Source: Pseudoclavibacter sp. RFBB5 (lineage in GTDB: Bacteria > Actinomycetota > Actinomycetes > Actinomycetales > Microbacteriaceae). Taken from it: a DNA stretch of 64,000 nt. Both the position numbers and the translations under genes were made by a program. Below are positions 56,841-64,000 of this stretch, piece after piece (position 1 is the first letter of the stretch; each line of letters opens with the position of its first letter). The notes below the pieces were generated by a model. That model saw only the letters and a list, made by a program, of their open reading frames with translations, did not search any database and was not told where the DNA came from. The stretch lies in NCBI RefSeq assembly GCF_002931555.1, contig NZ_PSTZ01000007.1, positions 1 to 64,000 of the forward strand, written 5' to 3'.

Positions 56841-57232
56841 AGCATCCTCCCAGCGCATCCTCTTTCGCCGCCACATTCTTCTGCACGGCGAACTGGGTTA
56901 GGTGCAACTTTTTATACCGCCCTGCCGGGCTCCACGATCGAGCCCTCCTCGACCGCGAGTATCGGGTCGGCGCCGCGGATAGTCGACAGACGGTGGGCGA
57001 TCACCATCGCCGTCCGTCCCTTGAGCGCCTCGCTCAGCGCAGCCTGCACGGCCGCTTTCGAGGACGAGTCGAGCGCGACGGTCGCCTTATCGAGGCTTAC
57101 AACTCGTGGCATAGTGGGCAGGAGCCTCGCACTGGTCATCCGCTGATGCTTACCACTTGATTGGCGGCAACCGCGCTCGCCCACCATGGTTTTAAGCTTG
57201 TCGGGCATGGAATAAACGAAGGGGCTGCGGAT
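56841..57232 (-). pseudogene. Decayed 3' fragment of an ABC exporter gene
   Basis: About 390 bases closely resemble the 3' end of the intact exporter at 58155-60062. Readable pieces are TMVGERG, MTSARLLPTMPRVVSLDKAT, ALDSSSKAAVQAALSEAL and GRTAMVIAHRLSTIRGADPI in one frame and TQFAVQKNVAA in another. About 30 bases around the intact gene's TYEELL-like segment are deleted, the ABC signature is destroyed and Walker B reads LDKAT instead of LDEAT. It is a non-functional duplicate between the island and the intact gene. Confidence 0.85.
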
Positions 57233-57539
57233 GTCTCGCGACAACGCGTGTGCCTGTCCTGCAACAGGTCACTGTCAGTTCGACAGAACATCCTCGATGA
57301 GAAGTCACTCCCACGAGGAAATCTCCACTTCTGAATGTCGTGCACTTCGGTCGACCTCTGCTTCGCGTTCAACCTCGCTCGCCGCCGCGACCCTTGCCGG
57401 GCTAATCCGCGCATCAGCACCAACCGCCACGATCCGCTAAAGCTCGTCAGCGTGCCCTCCTGTATCTCGTGCTCTGAGCGTCATAGCCGACTCCACCTCA
57501 CCCCCGGAGTCGGTGGATCGAGCCAAAGCGTGACCCGCC
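57233..57539. other. Intergenic region with a hairpin after the HEAT gene
   Basis: About 300 bases without a supported gene. CCGACTCC (57487-57494) pairs with GGAGTCGG (57506-57513) just downstream of the minus-strand HEAT gene and is its likely terminator. The rest may be further exporter-gene decay but cannot be aligned by eye. Confidence 0.5.
57487..57513 (-). terminator. Hairpin terminator of the HEAT gene
   Basis: Perfect 8-bp stem with an 11-base loop, 27 bases after the stop codon; no T-run follows. Confidence 0.5.
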
Positions 57540-58094
57540 CTAGTCCTTCGGAAACCTCGCCCGCAGTGCTTCGATGCTCTGCTGCGCGCTTCGCCGCACA
57601 TCGATTTCGGGATCCTTGAGCAGCGGGCGCAGGCGATCCACGTCTTCGAGCGCGCCCACGGCTCCCAAGGACCTCGCGGCTGCCGATCGCACTCGAGCCA
57701 CGCTGTCTCCGAGCAGCCCGGCCAGTTCGGATGCAGCTGGGAGCTCGCGCGCTGCGACAACCCTTGCCCCCATCTCACGGACGCGCCAAGCCGGGTTGCC
57801 GAGCGTACCGATCACCGCAGGCGCGGCCGACTCATCCCAGACATACAGCAGCGCTCGCGTGCCCCAGAGCTCGGGCCAGTAGAGCACAGGCGCACCATCG
57901 AGGATTCCCTGCGCGTGATCGCCGCCGACATAGAGGAGAAGGTCGTCGCCTTCGTCGTACCCCTTGATGAGGTTGAGCACTCGCTCAATGAACTCGGACT
58001 GGCCGTATCGCTCGACGGCAGCCGCCAACCGCTGCTCGAGCGGGAGGTCTACAGGAACGGACGCAGGAACTGAAGAGGGCATGTCAGACATCAC
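57540..58094 (-). CDS. HEAT-repeat domain protein
   Basis: 184-residue, cytosolic, mostly helical protein. Residues about 95-180 form HEAT/PBS-lyase-like repeats: PAVIGTLGNPAWRVREMGARVVAARE, ASELAGLLGDSVARVRSAAARSLGAVG, DVDRLRPLLKDPEIDVRRSAQQSI. An N-terminal region with YDEGDDLLLYVGGDHAQGILDG may be a separate domain. Start is uncertain: GTG 58094, ATG 58091 (GGTGAGG close upstream) or ATG 58079. A scaffold or adaptor role is likely from the fold; partners unknown. It lies on the chromosome side of the island scar. Confidence 0.75.
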   Translation of the reverse strand: MMSDMPSSVPASVPVDLPLEQRLAAAVERYGQSEFIERVLNLIKGYDEGDDLLLYVGGDHAQGILDGAPVLYWPELWGTRALLYVWDESAAPAVIGTLGNPAWRVREMGARVVAARELPAASELAGLLGDSVARVRSAAARSLGAVGALEDVDRLRPLLKDPEIDVRRSAQQSIEALRARFPKD

Positions 58095-58154
58095 CTCACC
58101 CTACGCGGACCGCGCTCAGGTCAGGTGCCCGAGAAACACCTTCCCGCTTCGAAC

Positions 58155-60062
58155 TCAGGATCCACCCGCCGCATCCGCATCCGCATCCGCCGCCAGCTTC
58201 TTCTGCACGGCGAACTGCGTCCGGTGCAGCTCCTCGTACCGCCCAGCCGCGGCGAGCAGCTCCTCGTGCGTGCCGCGCTCCACGATCGAGCCGTCCTCAA
58301 CCACGAGGATCATGTCCGCGCTACGGATCGTGGACAGGCGGTGGGCGATCACCATCGCCGTCCGCCCCTCGAGCGCCTCGCTCAGCGCCGCCTGCACGGC
58401 CGCCTCCGACGTCGAGTCAAGCGCTGCCGTCGCCTCATCGAGGATGACAACCCGCGGCTGGGCCAGCAGGAGCCTCGCGATCGTCATCCGCTGACGCTCA
58501 CCGCCCGACAGCCGGTAGCCGCGCTCGCCCACCATGGTGTCCAGCTGGTCAGGCAGCGACCGGATGAGCGGCTCGAGCCGTGCACGGCGCACCGCATCCC
58601 ACACCTCATCGTCGGACGCCTCCGGCCTCGCGAGCTTTAAATTGGAGAGGATCGTCTCGTGGAACAGGTGGCCGTCCTGCGTCACCATGCCAAGCGTGTG
58701 CCGCATCGATGCGAAGGTGACGTCGCGAACGTCCGTCCCCGCGAGGCGCACAGCGCCGCTGTCGACGTCGTAGAGGCGCGACAGGAGCTGCGCGATCGTC
58801 GACTTGCCGGCACCCGACGTGCCGACGAGGGCAACGGTCTGCCCCGGCTCGATGCGGAAGGACACACCGTGCAGCACCTCCTCGCCGCCACGCGTATCCA
58901 GCGTCGACACCTCCTCGAGGGAGGCGAGCGACACCTTGTCCGCGGACGGGTAGCCGAAGTGCACGTCGTCGAACTCGACGGAAACCGGCCCCTCAGGAAC
59001 GGTGACAGCGTCTGGCTTCTCCTTGATGAGCGGCTCGAGATCCAGCACCTCGAAGACGCGCTCGAAGCTGACCACCGCGCTCATGATCTCCACGCGAGCG
59101 TTCGCGAGGCTCGTCAGCGGCGCGTAGAGGCGGGTCAGGAGCAGCGCGAGGGTGACCACGTCACCCGTCTCCAGCTGGCCGCCGAGCGCTAGGGCACCGC
59201 CGAGCCCGTACACGAGCGCGAGGGCCAGCGCTGAGACGAGCATCAGCGCGGTGAAGAAGACGAACTGCAGCATCGCGGTACGGACCCCGATGTCGCGGAC
59301 CCGGGCCGCGCGGACGCGGAACTCCTCGGCTTCCTCGTCGGGCCGGCCGAACAGCTTGACGAGCGTGGCGCCGGGCGCCGAGAAGCGCTCCGTCATCTGC
59401 GTGCTCATGGCCGAGTTGTGGTCGGCGGCCTCGCGGCGCAGCGCGGCCAGGCGACTGCCCATGCGGCGCGAGGGAATGAGGAAGATGGGGAGCATGATGA
59501 CGGCGAGCACCGTCACGAGCCAGGACGTGCTGAGCATGACGATGAGGGTCAGGATGAGCGCGACGAGGTTCGTGACCACGCCCGACAGTGTGCCGCTGAA
59601 GGCCTGCTGCGCGCCGATCACGTCGTTGTTGAGGCGGCTCACGAGGGCGCCCGTCCGCGTGCGCGTGAAGAAGGCGATCGGCATCTTCTGCACGTGGTTG
59701 AACACGGCCGTGCGGAGGTCCAGGATCACGCCTTCGCCGATCCGCGCCGAGTACCAGCGCGTCACGAGCGACACGCCTGCGTCGGCGACGGCGACGATGG
59801 CGATGAGGACCGCGAGCCAGACGATCGTGCTGAGCGCGCCCTTGGCGACGATGACGTCGACCACCTGCCCGGCGAGCACGGGCGTCGCGACCGCGAGGAA
59901 CGCGCCCACGATGGAGAGGGCGATGAACAGCACCAGCTTCGACCGGTAGGGCACCGCGAACGTCAGGATGCGCCGCACCGACTCACGCGAGAAGCCGTGC
60001 TTCCCATCCCTCGCGGACGAGATCTTGTAGAGCGAACTCCAGGCCGCGCCTTCCATGCTCAT
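58155..60062 (-). CDS. ABC exporter, fused permease-ATPase
   Basis: 635-residue half-transporter of the MsbA/LmrA/MDR type. Six transmembrane helices occupy about residues 40-330 (RILTFAVPYRSKLVLFIALSIVGAFLAVATPVLAGQ; GALVSRLNNDVIGAQQAFSGTLSG). The ATPase follows: Walker A VGTSGAGKST (about 420), Q-loop MVTQDGHLFHETILSNL, signature LSGGERQRMTIARLLL, Walker B VVILDEATAALD and switch AHRLSTIR. It should homodimerise and export lipids or drugs. GGAAGG precedes ATG 60062. A decayed copy of its 3' end lies 1.3 kb away. No partner half-transporter is adjacent. Confidence 0.92.
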   Translation of the reverse strand: MSMEGAAWSSLYKISSARDGKHGFSRESVRRILTFAVPYRSKLVLFIALSIVGAFLAVATPVLAGQVVDVIVAKGALSTIVWLAVLIAIVAVADAGVSLVTRWYSARIGEGVILDLRTAVFNHVQKMPIAFFTRTRTGALVSRLNNDVIGAQQAFSGTLSGVVTNLVALILTLIVMLSTSWLVTVLAVIMLPIFLIPSRRMGSRLAALRREAADHNSAMSTQMTERFSAPGATLVKLFGRPDEEAEEFRVRAARVRDIGVRTAMLQFVFFTALMLVSALALALVYGLGGALALGGQLETGDVVTLALLLTRLYAPLTSLANARVEIMSAVVSFERVFEVLDLEPLIKEKPDAVTVPEGPVSVEFDDVHFGYPSADKVSLASLEEVSTLDTRGGEEVLHGVSFRIEPGQTVALVGTSGAGKSTIAQLLSRLYDVDSGAVRLAGTDVRDVTFASMRHTLGMVTQDGHLFHETILSNLKLARPEASDDEVWDAVRRARLEPLIRSLPDQLDTMVGERGYRLSGGERQRMTIARLLLAQPRVVILDEATAALDSTSEAAVQAALSEALEGRTAMVIAHRLSTIRSADMILVVEDGSIVERGTHEELLAAAGRYEELHRTQFAVQKKLAADADADAAGGS

Positions 60063-60230
60063 AGCGGTTCCTTCCCCTAGGCAGGAGGCTCAGCCTAGGC
60101 GGCAAGTCGCCCCACATCTGGGATTGTCCGCCAGGGGCGGAGAGCGTCCGATGTTGACACTGACGATGGCCACCCCCGCACCCCCCTTGGCGCACGCGAT
60201 CGGCCTCCTCTGGCACCTGAGCGGAGCAGG

Positions 60231-61130
60231 TCAGGCTGCGAACCGCAACGCGCTGAGCTTCTCCGGGTTCATGACGAAGTAGATCCGGTCGATCCCGGCG
60301 TCGCTGACGCCGATCATGCCCACCAGGTAGCGCTGACCGTCCTTGCGCAGCACAACCGCATCCGCGCCGTTCACCGACATGACATCGACCTGGAAGGCGC
60401 CCTGCGCCTTCTCCACGACGCCCAGCAGGAAGCGTCCGACCCGGTCGCGGCCCTCGACCGGCCGTCGCGCCGCCGATACTGCTCCGCCACCGTCCCCGTA
60501 GTAGACGATGTCATCGGTCAGAAGCGACCGGAGCCGTTCGAGGTTCCCCGTCTGTGCAGCCTCGAGGAAGGACCGCAACAGGCGATCGTGTCTCTCAGCG
60601 GGCACCTCCCGCGCGCCCGCCGTCTGCAGATGCAGACGCGCGCGGCGCCCGAGCTGCCGCGCATTCGCCTCCGTCGTATCGATCACCTCGGCGATCTCGG
60701 AGAACGGAAAATCGAACGCCTCACGCAACACGTACACAGCCCGCTCAGTCGGAGTCAGCCGCTCCATCAGGAGCAGCATCCCCACCGCGAGGGCTTCCGC
60801 GTTCTCCGCGCCCAGCGTCGGGTCGGAATCGGTCATCACCGGCTCGGGCAGCCAGGGACCGATGTAGGTTTCCCGACGCACCCGCGACGACTCGGCGACG
60901 TTGATCGCCAGACGAGTCGTCATGGTCGTCAGAAACGCCAGTGGCGTGCGGACGCTCGCCCGGTCGGTGGTCTGCCACCGAACCCACGCGTCCTGCACCA
61001 CGTCCTCCGCCTCGGCGACGCTTCCCAGCATCCGGTAGGCGATGCCGAAGAGGCGAGGGCGCAACGCCTGGAACTCTTCGCCGAGCGCGCGCAGCTCGCC
61101 CACCGAGGTGTCATCAGCGGCGAAGCTCAT
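60231..61130 (-). CDS. ECF41-type sigma factor with SnoaL-like extension
   Basis: 299-residue ECF sigma factor of the ECF41/SigJ group. Region 2 is RPRLFGIAYRMLGSVAEAEDVVQDAWVRWQT; region 4 is LTPTERAVYVLREAFDFPFSEIAEVIDTTEANARQLGRRARLHL. The C-terminal 100 residues are a SnoaL-like domain that serves as a built-in regulator in this group. The group signatures WLPEP (GPWLPEP), DGGG (GDGGGAV) and an NPDKL-like NPEKL are all visible. ATG 61130 has GGAGGA upstream. It is divergent from an FAD oxidoreductase, the classical ECF41 partner arrangement, whose promoter carries TGTCACA. Confidence 0.93.
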   Translation of the reverse strand: MSFAADDTSVGELRALGEEFQALRPRLFGIAYRMLGSVAEAEDVVQDAWVRWQTTDRASVRTPLAFLTTMTTRLAINVAESSRVRRETYIGPWLPEPVMTDSDPTLGAENAEALAVGMLLLMERLTPTERAVYVLREAFDFPFSEIAEVIDTTEANARQLGRRARLHLQTAGAREVPAERHDRLLRSFLEAAQTGNLERLRSLLTDDIVYYGDGGGAVSAARRPVEGRDRVGRFLLGVVEKAQGAFQVDVMSVNGADAVVLRKDGQRYLVGMIGVSDAGIDRIYFVMNPEKLSALRFAA

Positions 61131-61208
61131 ATCGTCCTCCGATCCGTGACGCCCGACGCCCCACGAGCGCTCCCCAACGTACTACCGGTGCCCTGGTCCC
61201 GGAGGGGC

Positions 61209-61235
61209 TGTCACATTTCGGGACGGCCACCGGTC
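61209..61235 (+). promoter_or_regulatory. ECF41-like promoter
   Basis: TGTCACA (61209-61215) equals the published ECF41 -35 motif; CGGTC at 61231-61235 is a near match to the -10 CGTC. It precedes the oxidoreductase gene, whose GTG 61270 follows GAAAGGAG. Confidence 0.6.
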
Positions 61236-61269
61236 ACTACTGGAGAAGCAGTTCCCGAAAGGAGCACAC

Positions 61270-62475
61270 GTGACCCACGAAGCCCAGCACAACGTCGTCA
61301 TCATCGGAGCCGGGTATGCCGGCATCCTCGCCGCCAACCGCATCCAAGCGTCACTGAGACCCGCGGAGGCGCGACGGGTGCGGGTCAGGATGGTGAACTC
61401 GACCGGTGACTTCATCGACCGCATCCGCCTACACGAGGTCGCCGCAGGGGCCCGAGCAACCGCAGCAACACCGCTCAACGAGATGCTGCACGCCCGCATC
61501 GAAGTCGTCATCGGAACCGTCTGCCACATCGACGCAGACACGCGGATGCTCTCCATCGAGACAGGGGAGGGCGTGACCCACGAGTCCTACGACACCCTCG
61601 TCTACGCGGTGGGGAGCGTCGCCGCGCTCGGCGCCCCCGGGGCAGAGGAATTCGCGCACCTGCTCAGCAACGTCGACGGTGCCGACGCGGCGCGGGGCGC
61701 CATCGCGGCAGGAGCGCCCGAGCAGCGCATCCTCGTGGTCGGCGGCGGGGCGACCGGTGTCGAGGCGGCGGCCGAGTTCGCCGAGCAGCGCCCGAGCGCA
61801 TCCGTCACTCTGATCTCGCGGGGCGCTGTTCTGGGGCACCTGCCGGTCGGCTCGCGGAGATCAGTGGCGCGTTCACTCGAGAAGCTCGGCGTCACCGTCA
61901 GGGAGGGCTCCGGCGTCCGCAGCGTGACGGAGCGCGCAGTCGAGCTCGACGGCGGCGAACTCGTGCCGAGCGACGTCACGGTGTGGACGGCATCGTTCGC
62001 CGTCCCGGCGCTCGCCCGTCAGAGTGGCCTCGCCGTGGACCCGATCGGTCGGCTCCTCGTCGACGAAGAACTGCGCGTGCCCGCCCACCCGGAGATCTTC
62101 GGGGCGGGCGACGCGGTGCGCCCACCGGCGTCAGTCGGTGCCCACCTCCGCATGGGATGCGCCGTCGCCATGCCGCTCGGCGCTCACGCAGCCGACAACA
62201 TCCTCCGCGCCCTCCGCCGCGAGCCCCTGAAGTGCCTTGATGTGGGCTTCGGCGCCCAGTGCATCAGCATCGGACGGAAGGACGGGTTGATCCAGCTCCT
62301 CAGCAAAGCGGACGAACCCCGACCGCTGAGGATCACCGGCAGACCCGGCGCGATCGTGAAGGAGCTCGTCTGCAGCGTCCTCGCCTACGGATCGCCCAGG
62401 CGCGAACGACGCCTGCCCGGGTCGTTGATGCTCCCCTCCGGACCGAAGCGCCTGCCCGTCGGCAGGCTCGAGTGA
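61270..62475 (+). CDS. FAD/NAD(P)-binding oxidoreductase (NDH-2-like)
   Basis: 401-residue pyridine nucleotide-disulfide-fold flavoprotein. FAD motif VVIIGAGYAGILAANRI is at about residues 9-25, the NAD(P) motif ILVVGGGATGVEAAAEFAE at about 155-173, and the second FAD site is EIFGAGDAVRPP (about 277-288). It resembles type II NADH dehydrogenases and carotenoid/quinone reductases but lacks an obvious C-terminal membrane helix. GAAAGGAG precedes GTG 61270. An ECF41-like promoter lies upstream, so the sigma factor encoded next door should drive it. Substrate unknown; a quinone or small carbonyl is likely. Confidence 0.88.
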   Translation: MTHEAQHNVVIIGAGYAGILAANRIQASLRPAEARRVRVRMVNSTGDFIDRIRLHEVAAGARATAATPLNEMLHARIEVVIGTVCHIDADTRMLSIETGEGVTHESYDTLVYAVGSVAALGAPGAEEFAHLLSNVDGADAARGAIAAGAPEQRILVVGGGATGVEAAAEFAEQRPSASVTLISRGAVLGHLPVGSRRSVARSLEKLGVTVREGSGVRSVTERAVELDGGELVPSDVTVWTASFAVPALARQSGLAVDPIGRLLVDEELRVPAHPEIFGAGDAVRPPASVGAHLRMGCAVAMPLGAHAADNILRALRREPLKCLDVGFGAQCISIGRKDGLIQLLSKADEPRPLRITGRPGAIVKELVCSVLAYGSPRRERRLPGSLMLPSGPKRLPVGRLE

Positions 62476-62503
62476 GCACGGCGCCCGAGCGCAGTTTCCC
62501 GCT

Positions 62504-62620
62504 TCAGATGACGCCACTCGAGTGCATGAGCAGGTCGGGGGAGCACGAGCCCGAGATGAGGTCGGCGTCGTTCTGGGCGACCAGCTCGGTGAACACCCCC
62601 TTCACGATCTCGCCGGTCAG
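62504..62620 (-). pseudogene. Truncated SnoaL-like gene fragment
   Basis: Minus-strand reading LTGEIVKGVFTELVAQNDAD, then LISGSCSPDLLMHSSGVI and stop. This looks like the first 38 residues of a SnoaL/NTF2-like protein (EIVxxxFxEL, then PDxxxHxSG). The rest of the domain is absent and the possible start is CTG in place of ATG. It overlaps the end of the cyclase-family gene by 4 bases. Probably a decayed gene once coupled to it. Confidence 0.45.
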
Positions 62621-63291
62621 GCGCGGTGCATCACGACCGCCCGAACCGGGGACCCGTCGAGGCCCGTGAACGGCAGCGGCAGGGCCGAGATCCAGGGGCC
62701 ACGCGCTGGGTCGATGGCGGAGAGGTTCGTGAGGTTCTCGATGATGACGCCGCCGGCGCCCAGGAAGACCTCGTGGAACGGCAGCTCGGCAGACTCCGCG
62801 GTCGGGTCCGTTCGGTCCGGACTGAGGGTGTCGACACCGACGACCGTCACGCCCGCAGCACGCAGCCGCTCGGCGATCGCGACGTCGAGGTAGGGATGCT
62901 CGAGGTAGTCCGGCTGCCCGAACCGCGCTGACCAGTCCGTTCTGAAGACGACGATCGCGCCAGGCTGCACCGCATCGAGCTGCGAGGCGACCTCGGCGAG
63001 CGCGATCCGACGCGAGGGAGCCGCAATTGCCGTCACGTCGACGAGGTGCAGCGGCGCGACGAGCCGAGCGAGGTCGAGGCTGTCGACGGTGTCTCCGCCG
63101 GCGATCGAATGCGAGGGTGCATCCAGGTGCGTGCCCGCGTGCGTGCCGAGCTGAAGACCATGGACGACGACCCCGTGCTCGGCCAGCGAGGTGGCGGGCG
63201 CGATCCGCACCTCCGGGTCGCCGGGGTAGATCTGCATCCCAGAGGCGAGCGGATGCGTGAGGTCGACGAGCTTCCGATGCGGTTGCGACAT
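62617..63291 (-). CDS. Cyclase / kynurenine formamidase-family hydrolase
   Basis: 224-residue metal-dependent hydrolase of the cyclase (KynB) family. The motif HAGTHLDAPSHSIAGGDTVDSL at about residues 50-71 matches the family HxGTHxDxPxH zinc site; VDLTHPLASGMQIYPGDP opens the protein and VGVDTLSPDRTDP with LPFHEVFLGAGGVIIENLTNL closes the active site. No other kynurenine-pathway gene is nearby, so an isatin hydrolase or other cyclic-amide role is equally possible. ATG 63291 has no ribosome site; TAAGGT ends 6 bases upstream (minus strand 63303-63298), a leaderless start. Confidence 0.87.
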   Translation of the reverse strand: MSQPHRKLVDLTHPLASGMQIYPGDPEVRIAPATSLAEHGVVVHGLQLGTHAGTHLDAPSHSIAGGDTVDSLDLARLVAPLHLVDVTAIAAPSRRIALAEVASQLDAVQPGAIVVFRTDWSARFGQPDYLEHPYLDVAIAERLRAAGVTVVGVDTLSPDRTDPTAESAELPFHEVFLGAGGVIIENLTNLSAIDPARGPWISALPLPFTGLDGSPVRAVVMHRA

Positions 63292-63297
63292 GGGGCC

Positions 63298-63303
63298 ACC
63301 TTA
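63298..63303 (-). promoter_or_regulatory. -10 box of the leaderless cyclase-family gene
   Basis: TAAGGT on the minus strand, followed by GGCCCC and ATG. Same spacing as the other leaderless genes in the window. Confidence 0.45.
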
Positions 63304-63380
63304 GGCACCGACGGCCGTCCCGCGAGGCGCTGCGCCTTCCGCGGCCGGCACGGGTTGCGTGCGCGTGGAAGGCTTGGCGC

Positions 63381-63803
63381 ATGGACTTGGAGGTGTCGCG
63401 CTCGCTCACGATTCCGGCCGCGGAGCTCGGCTGGCGGTTCTCGCGATCCTCAGGGCCGGGCGGGCAGCATGTCAACACCACCGACAGTCGCGTCGAGCTC
63501 TCCTGGAACATCAGCGAATCCCTGGTGCTGACCGATGACCGGCGCCGGATGCTCCTGGATCGCCTCGGGAAGCGCCTCGTCGACGGCGTGCTCACGGTTG
63601 CCTCCTCCGAACGGCGCTCGCAGCTCCGCAACCGGGAGGCGGCGCTCGAGAAGCTCGCGAACCTCGTGCGCGAAGGCCTCGCCCCGCCCGGACCGAAGCG
63701 TCGGGCGACGAAGCCGACGAAGGGCTCGCAGCGGCGGAGGCTCGAATCGAAGGGCCAGCGCTCCGCGACCAAGGCGCAACGCAGGCGTCCGGCCGCCGAC
63801 TAA
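63381..63803 (+). CDS. arfB: Ribosome-rescue peptidyl-tRNA hydrolase ArfB
   Basis: 140-residue class I release factor-like protein. The catalytic GGQ lies in RSSGPGGQHVNTTDSRVEL (about residues 22-40). The C-terminal tail is strongly basic (GPKRRATKPTKGSQRRRL, ATKAQRRR), as needed to enter the empty mRNA channel of stalled ribosomes. No codon-recognition domain is present, which separates it from RF1/RF2. ArfB releases peptides from ribosomes stalled without a stop codon. ATG 63381 has no strong ribosome site. Single-gene unit; nothing further is recognised between it and the window end. Confidence 0.92.
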   Translation: MDLEVSRSLTIPAAELGWRFSRSSGPGGQHVNTTDSRVELSWNISESLVLTDDRRRMLLDRLGKRLVDGVLTVASSERRSQLRNREAALEKLANLVREGLAPPGPKRRATKPTKGSQRRRLESKGQRSATKAQRRRPAAD

Positions 63804-64000
63804 GACGGCGACCGAAGCCCACGGTCGTCCGGGCGAATCGCCCCTCAAGAACCGAAACTTGTTCGATTGTTCCCTGGACGAGACTCGGGCAGCGGGTGTT
63901 TCCTTGGTGTAGAGCGGCGGCCGCAGTGCGGCAGTCGCATGCATCATCGCCGTGCGACACCTGCGCAGCAGGGCACGCCAAGTCCAAGGGAGCACTTGAA

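Noticed and set aside
48860-57232. Intact prophage or integrative element
   Set aside because: No integrase, phage structural or replication genes; only an IS scar and a weak att-like repeat remain.
62504-63772. 422-codon minus-strand open frame
   Set aside because: Mostly shadow of the cyclase-family gene and arfB; only the last 38 codons look protein-like and are listed as a SnoaL fragment.

Overview
The window is high-GC chromosomal DNA from an actinobacterium, most likely of the family Microbacteriaceae. The signs are strong C/G third positions, frequent GTG starts, operons joined by 4-base ATGA/GTGA overlaps, the very common GGATGC/GCATCC word, and many leaderless genes in which a TAnnnT -10 box sits 6-7 bases before the start codon. 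The family is an inference from style and gene content; no rRNA or core marker is present.

Layout. 0.1-3.5 kb: a GT4 glycosyltransferase, then an ArsR/SRPBCC pair with a doubled operator, and a TetR gene divergent from a DUF1304 membrane protein. 3.5-14.6 kb: a near-complete molybdenum cofactor locus: mogA-moaE-moaA on the plus strand; moeB-moeA-moaC-mobA(+DUF6457) and moaD on the minus strand; then fdhD, a HTH-TOBE regulator and modABC. No molybdoenzyme is in the window. 14.7-17.3 kb: a DHA2 efflux pump and two SRPBCC proteins.

17.4-28.8 kb: a nitrogen-scavenging cluster. An arginine-deiminase-fold hydrolase, a thiamine-diphosphate enzyme resembling 2-ketoarginine decarboxylase and an XRE-cupin regulator are followed by a polar amino acid ABC importer, a D-2-hydroxyacid dehydrogenase and an M20 carbamoylase-type amidohydrolase. 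A ureohydrolase and an MBL-fold hydrolase come next. Both main transcription units carry 11-bp-phased GlnR-like boxes, so I read this as GlnR-controlled use of a guanidino compound.

29-39.4 kb: cell-envelope functions: small proteins, two lipoprotein serine hydrolases flanking a PBP4-type carboxypeptidase, an ECF sigma factor with a membrane partner whose C-terminal domain is repeated in a nearby lipoprotein, and a two-component system. 39.4-46.3 kb: a PucR regulator, an APC permease, a DavB-like L-amino-acid 2-monooxygenase and two tandem glutaminases, plausibly an oxygenase pathway for lysine or arginine in which a glutaminase takes the amidase role.

48.8-57.2 kb: after tRNA-Pro(GGG) lies a more A/T-rich defence island with an IS481-type remnant, an OLD-family nuclease and a Hachiman (HamAB) pair. 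It ends near a degenerate copy of the tRNA 3' end and a decayed copy of the neighbouring ABC exporter gene. 57.5-64 kb: HEAT protein, ABC exporter, an ECF41-type sigma factor divergent from an FAD oxidoreductase with an ECF41-like promoter, a cyclase-family hydrolase, a SnoaL fragment and ArfB.
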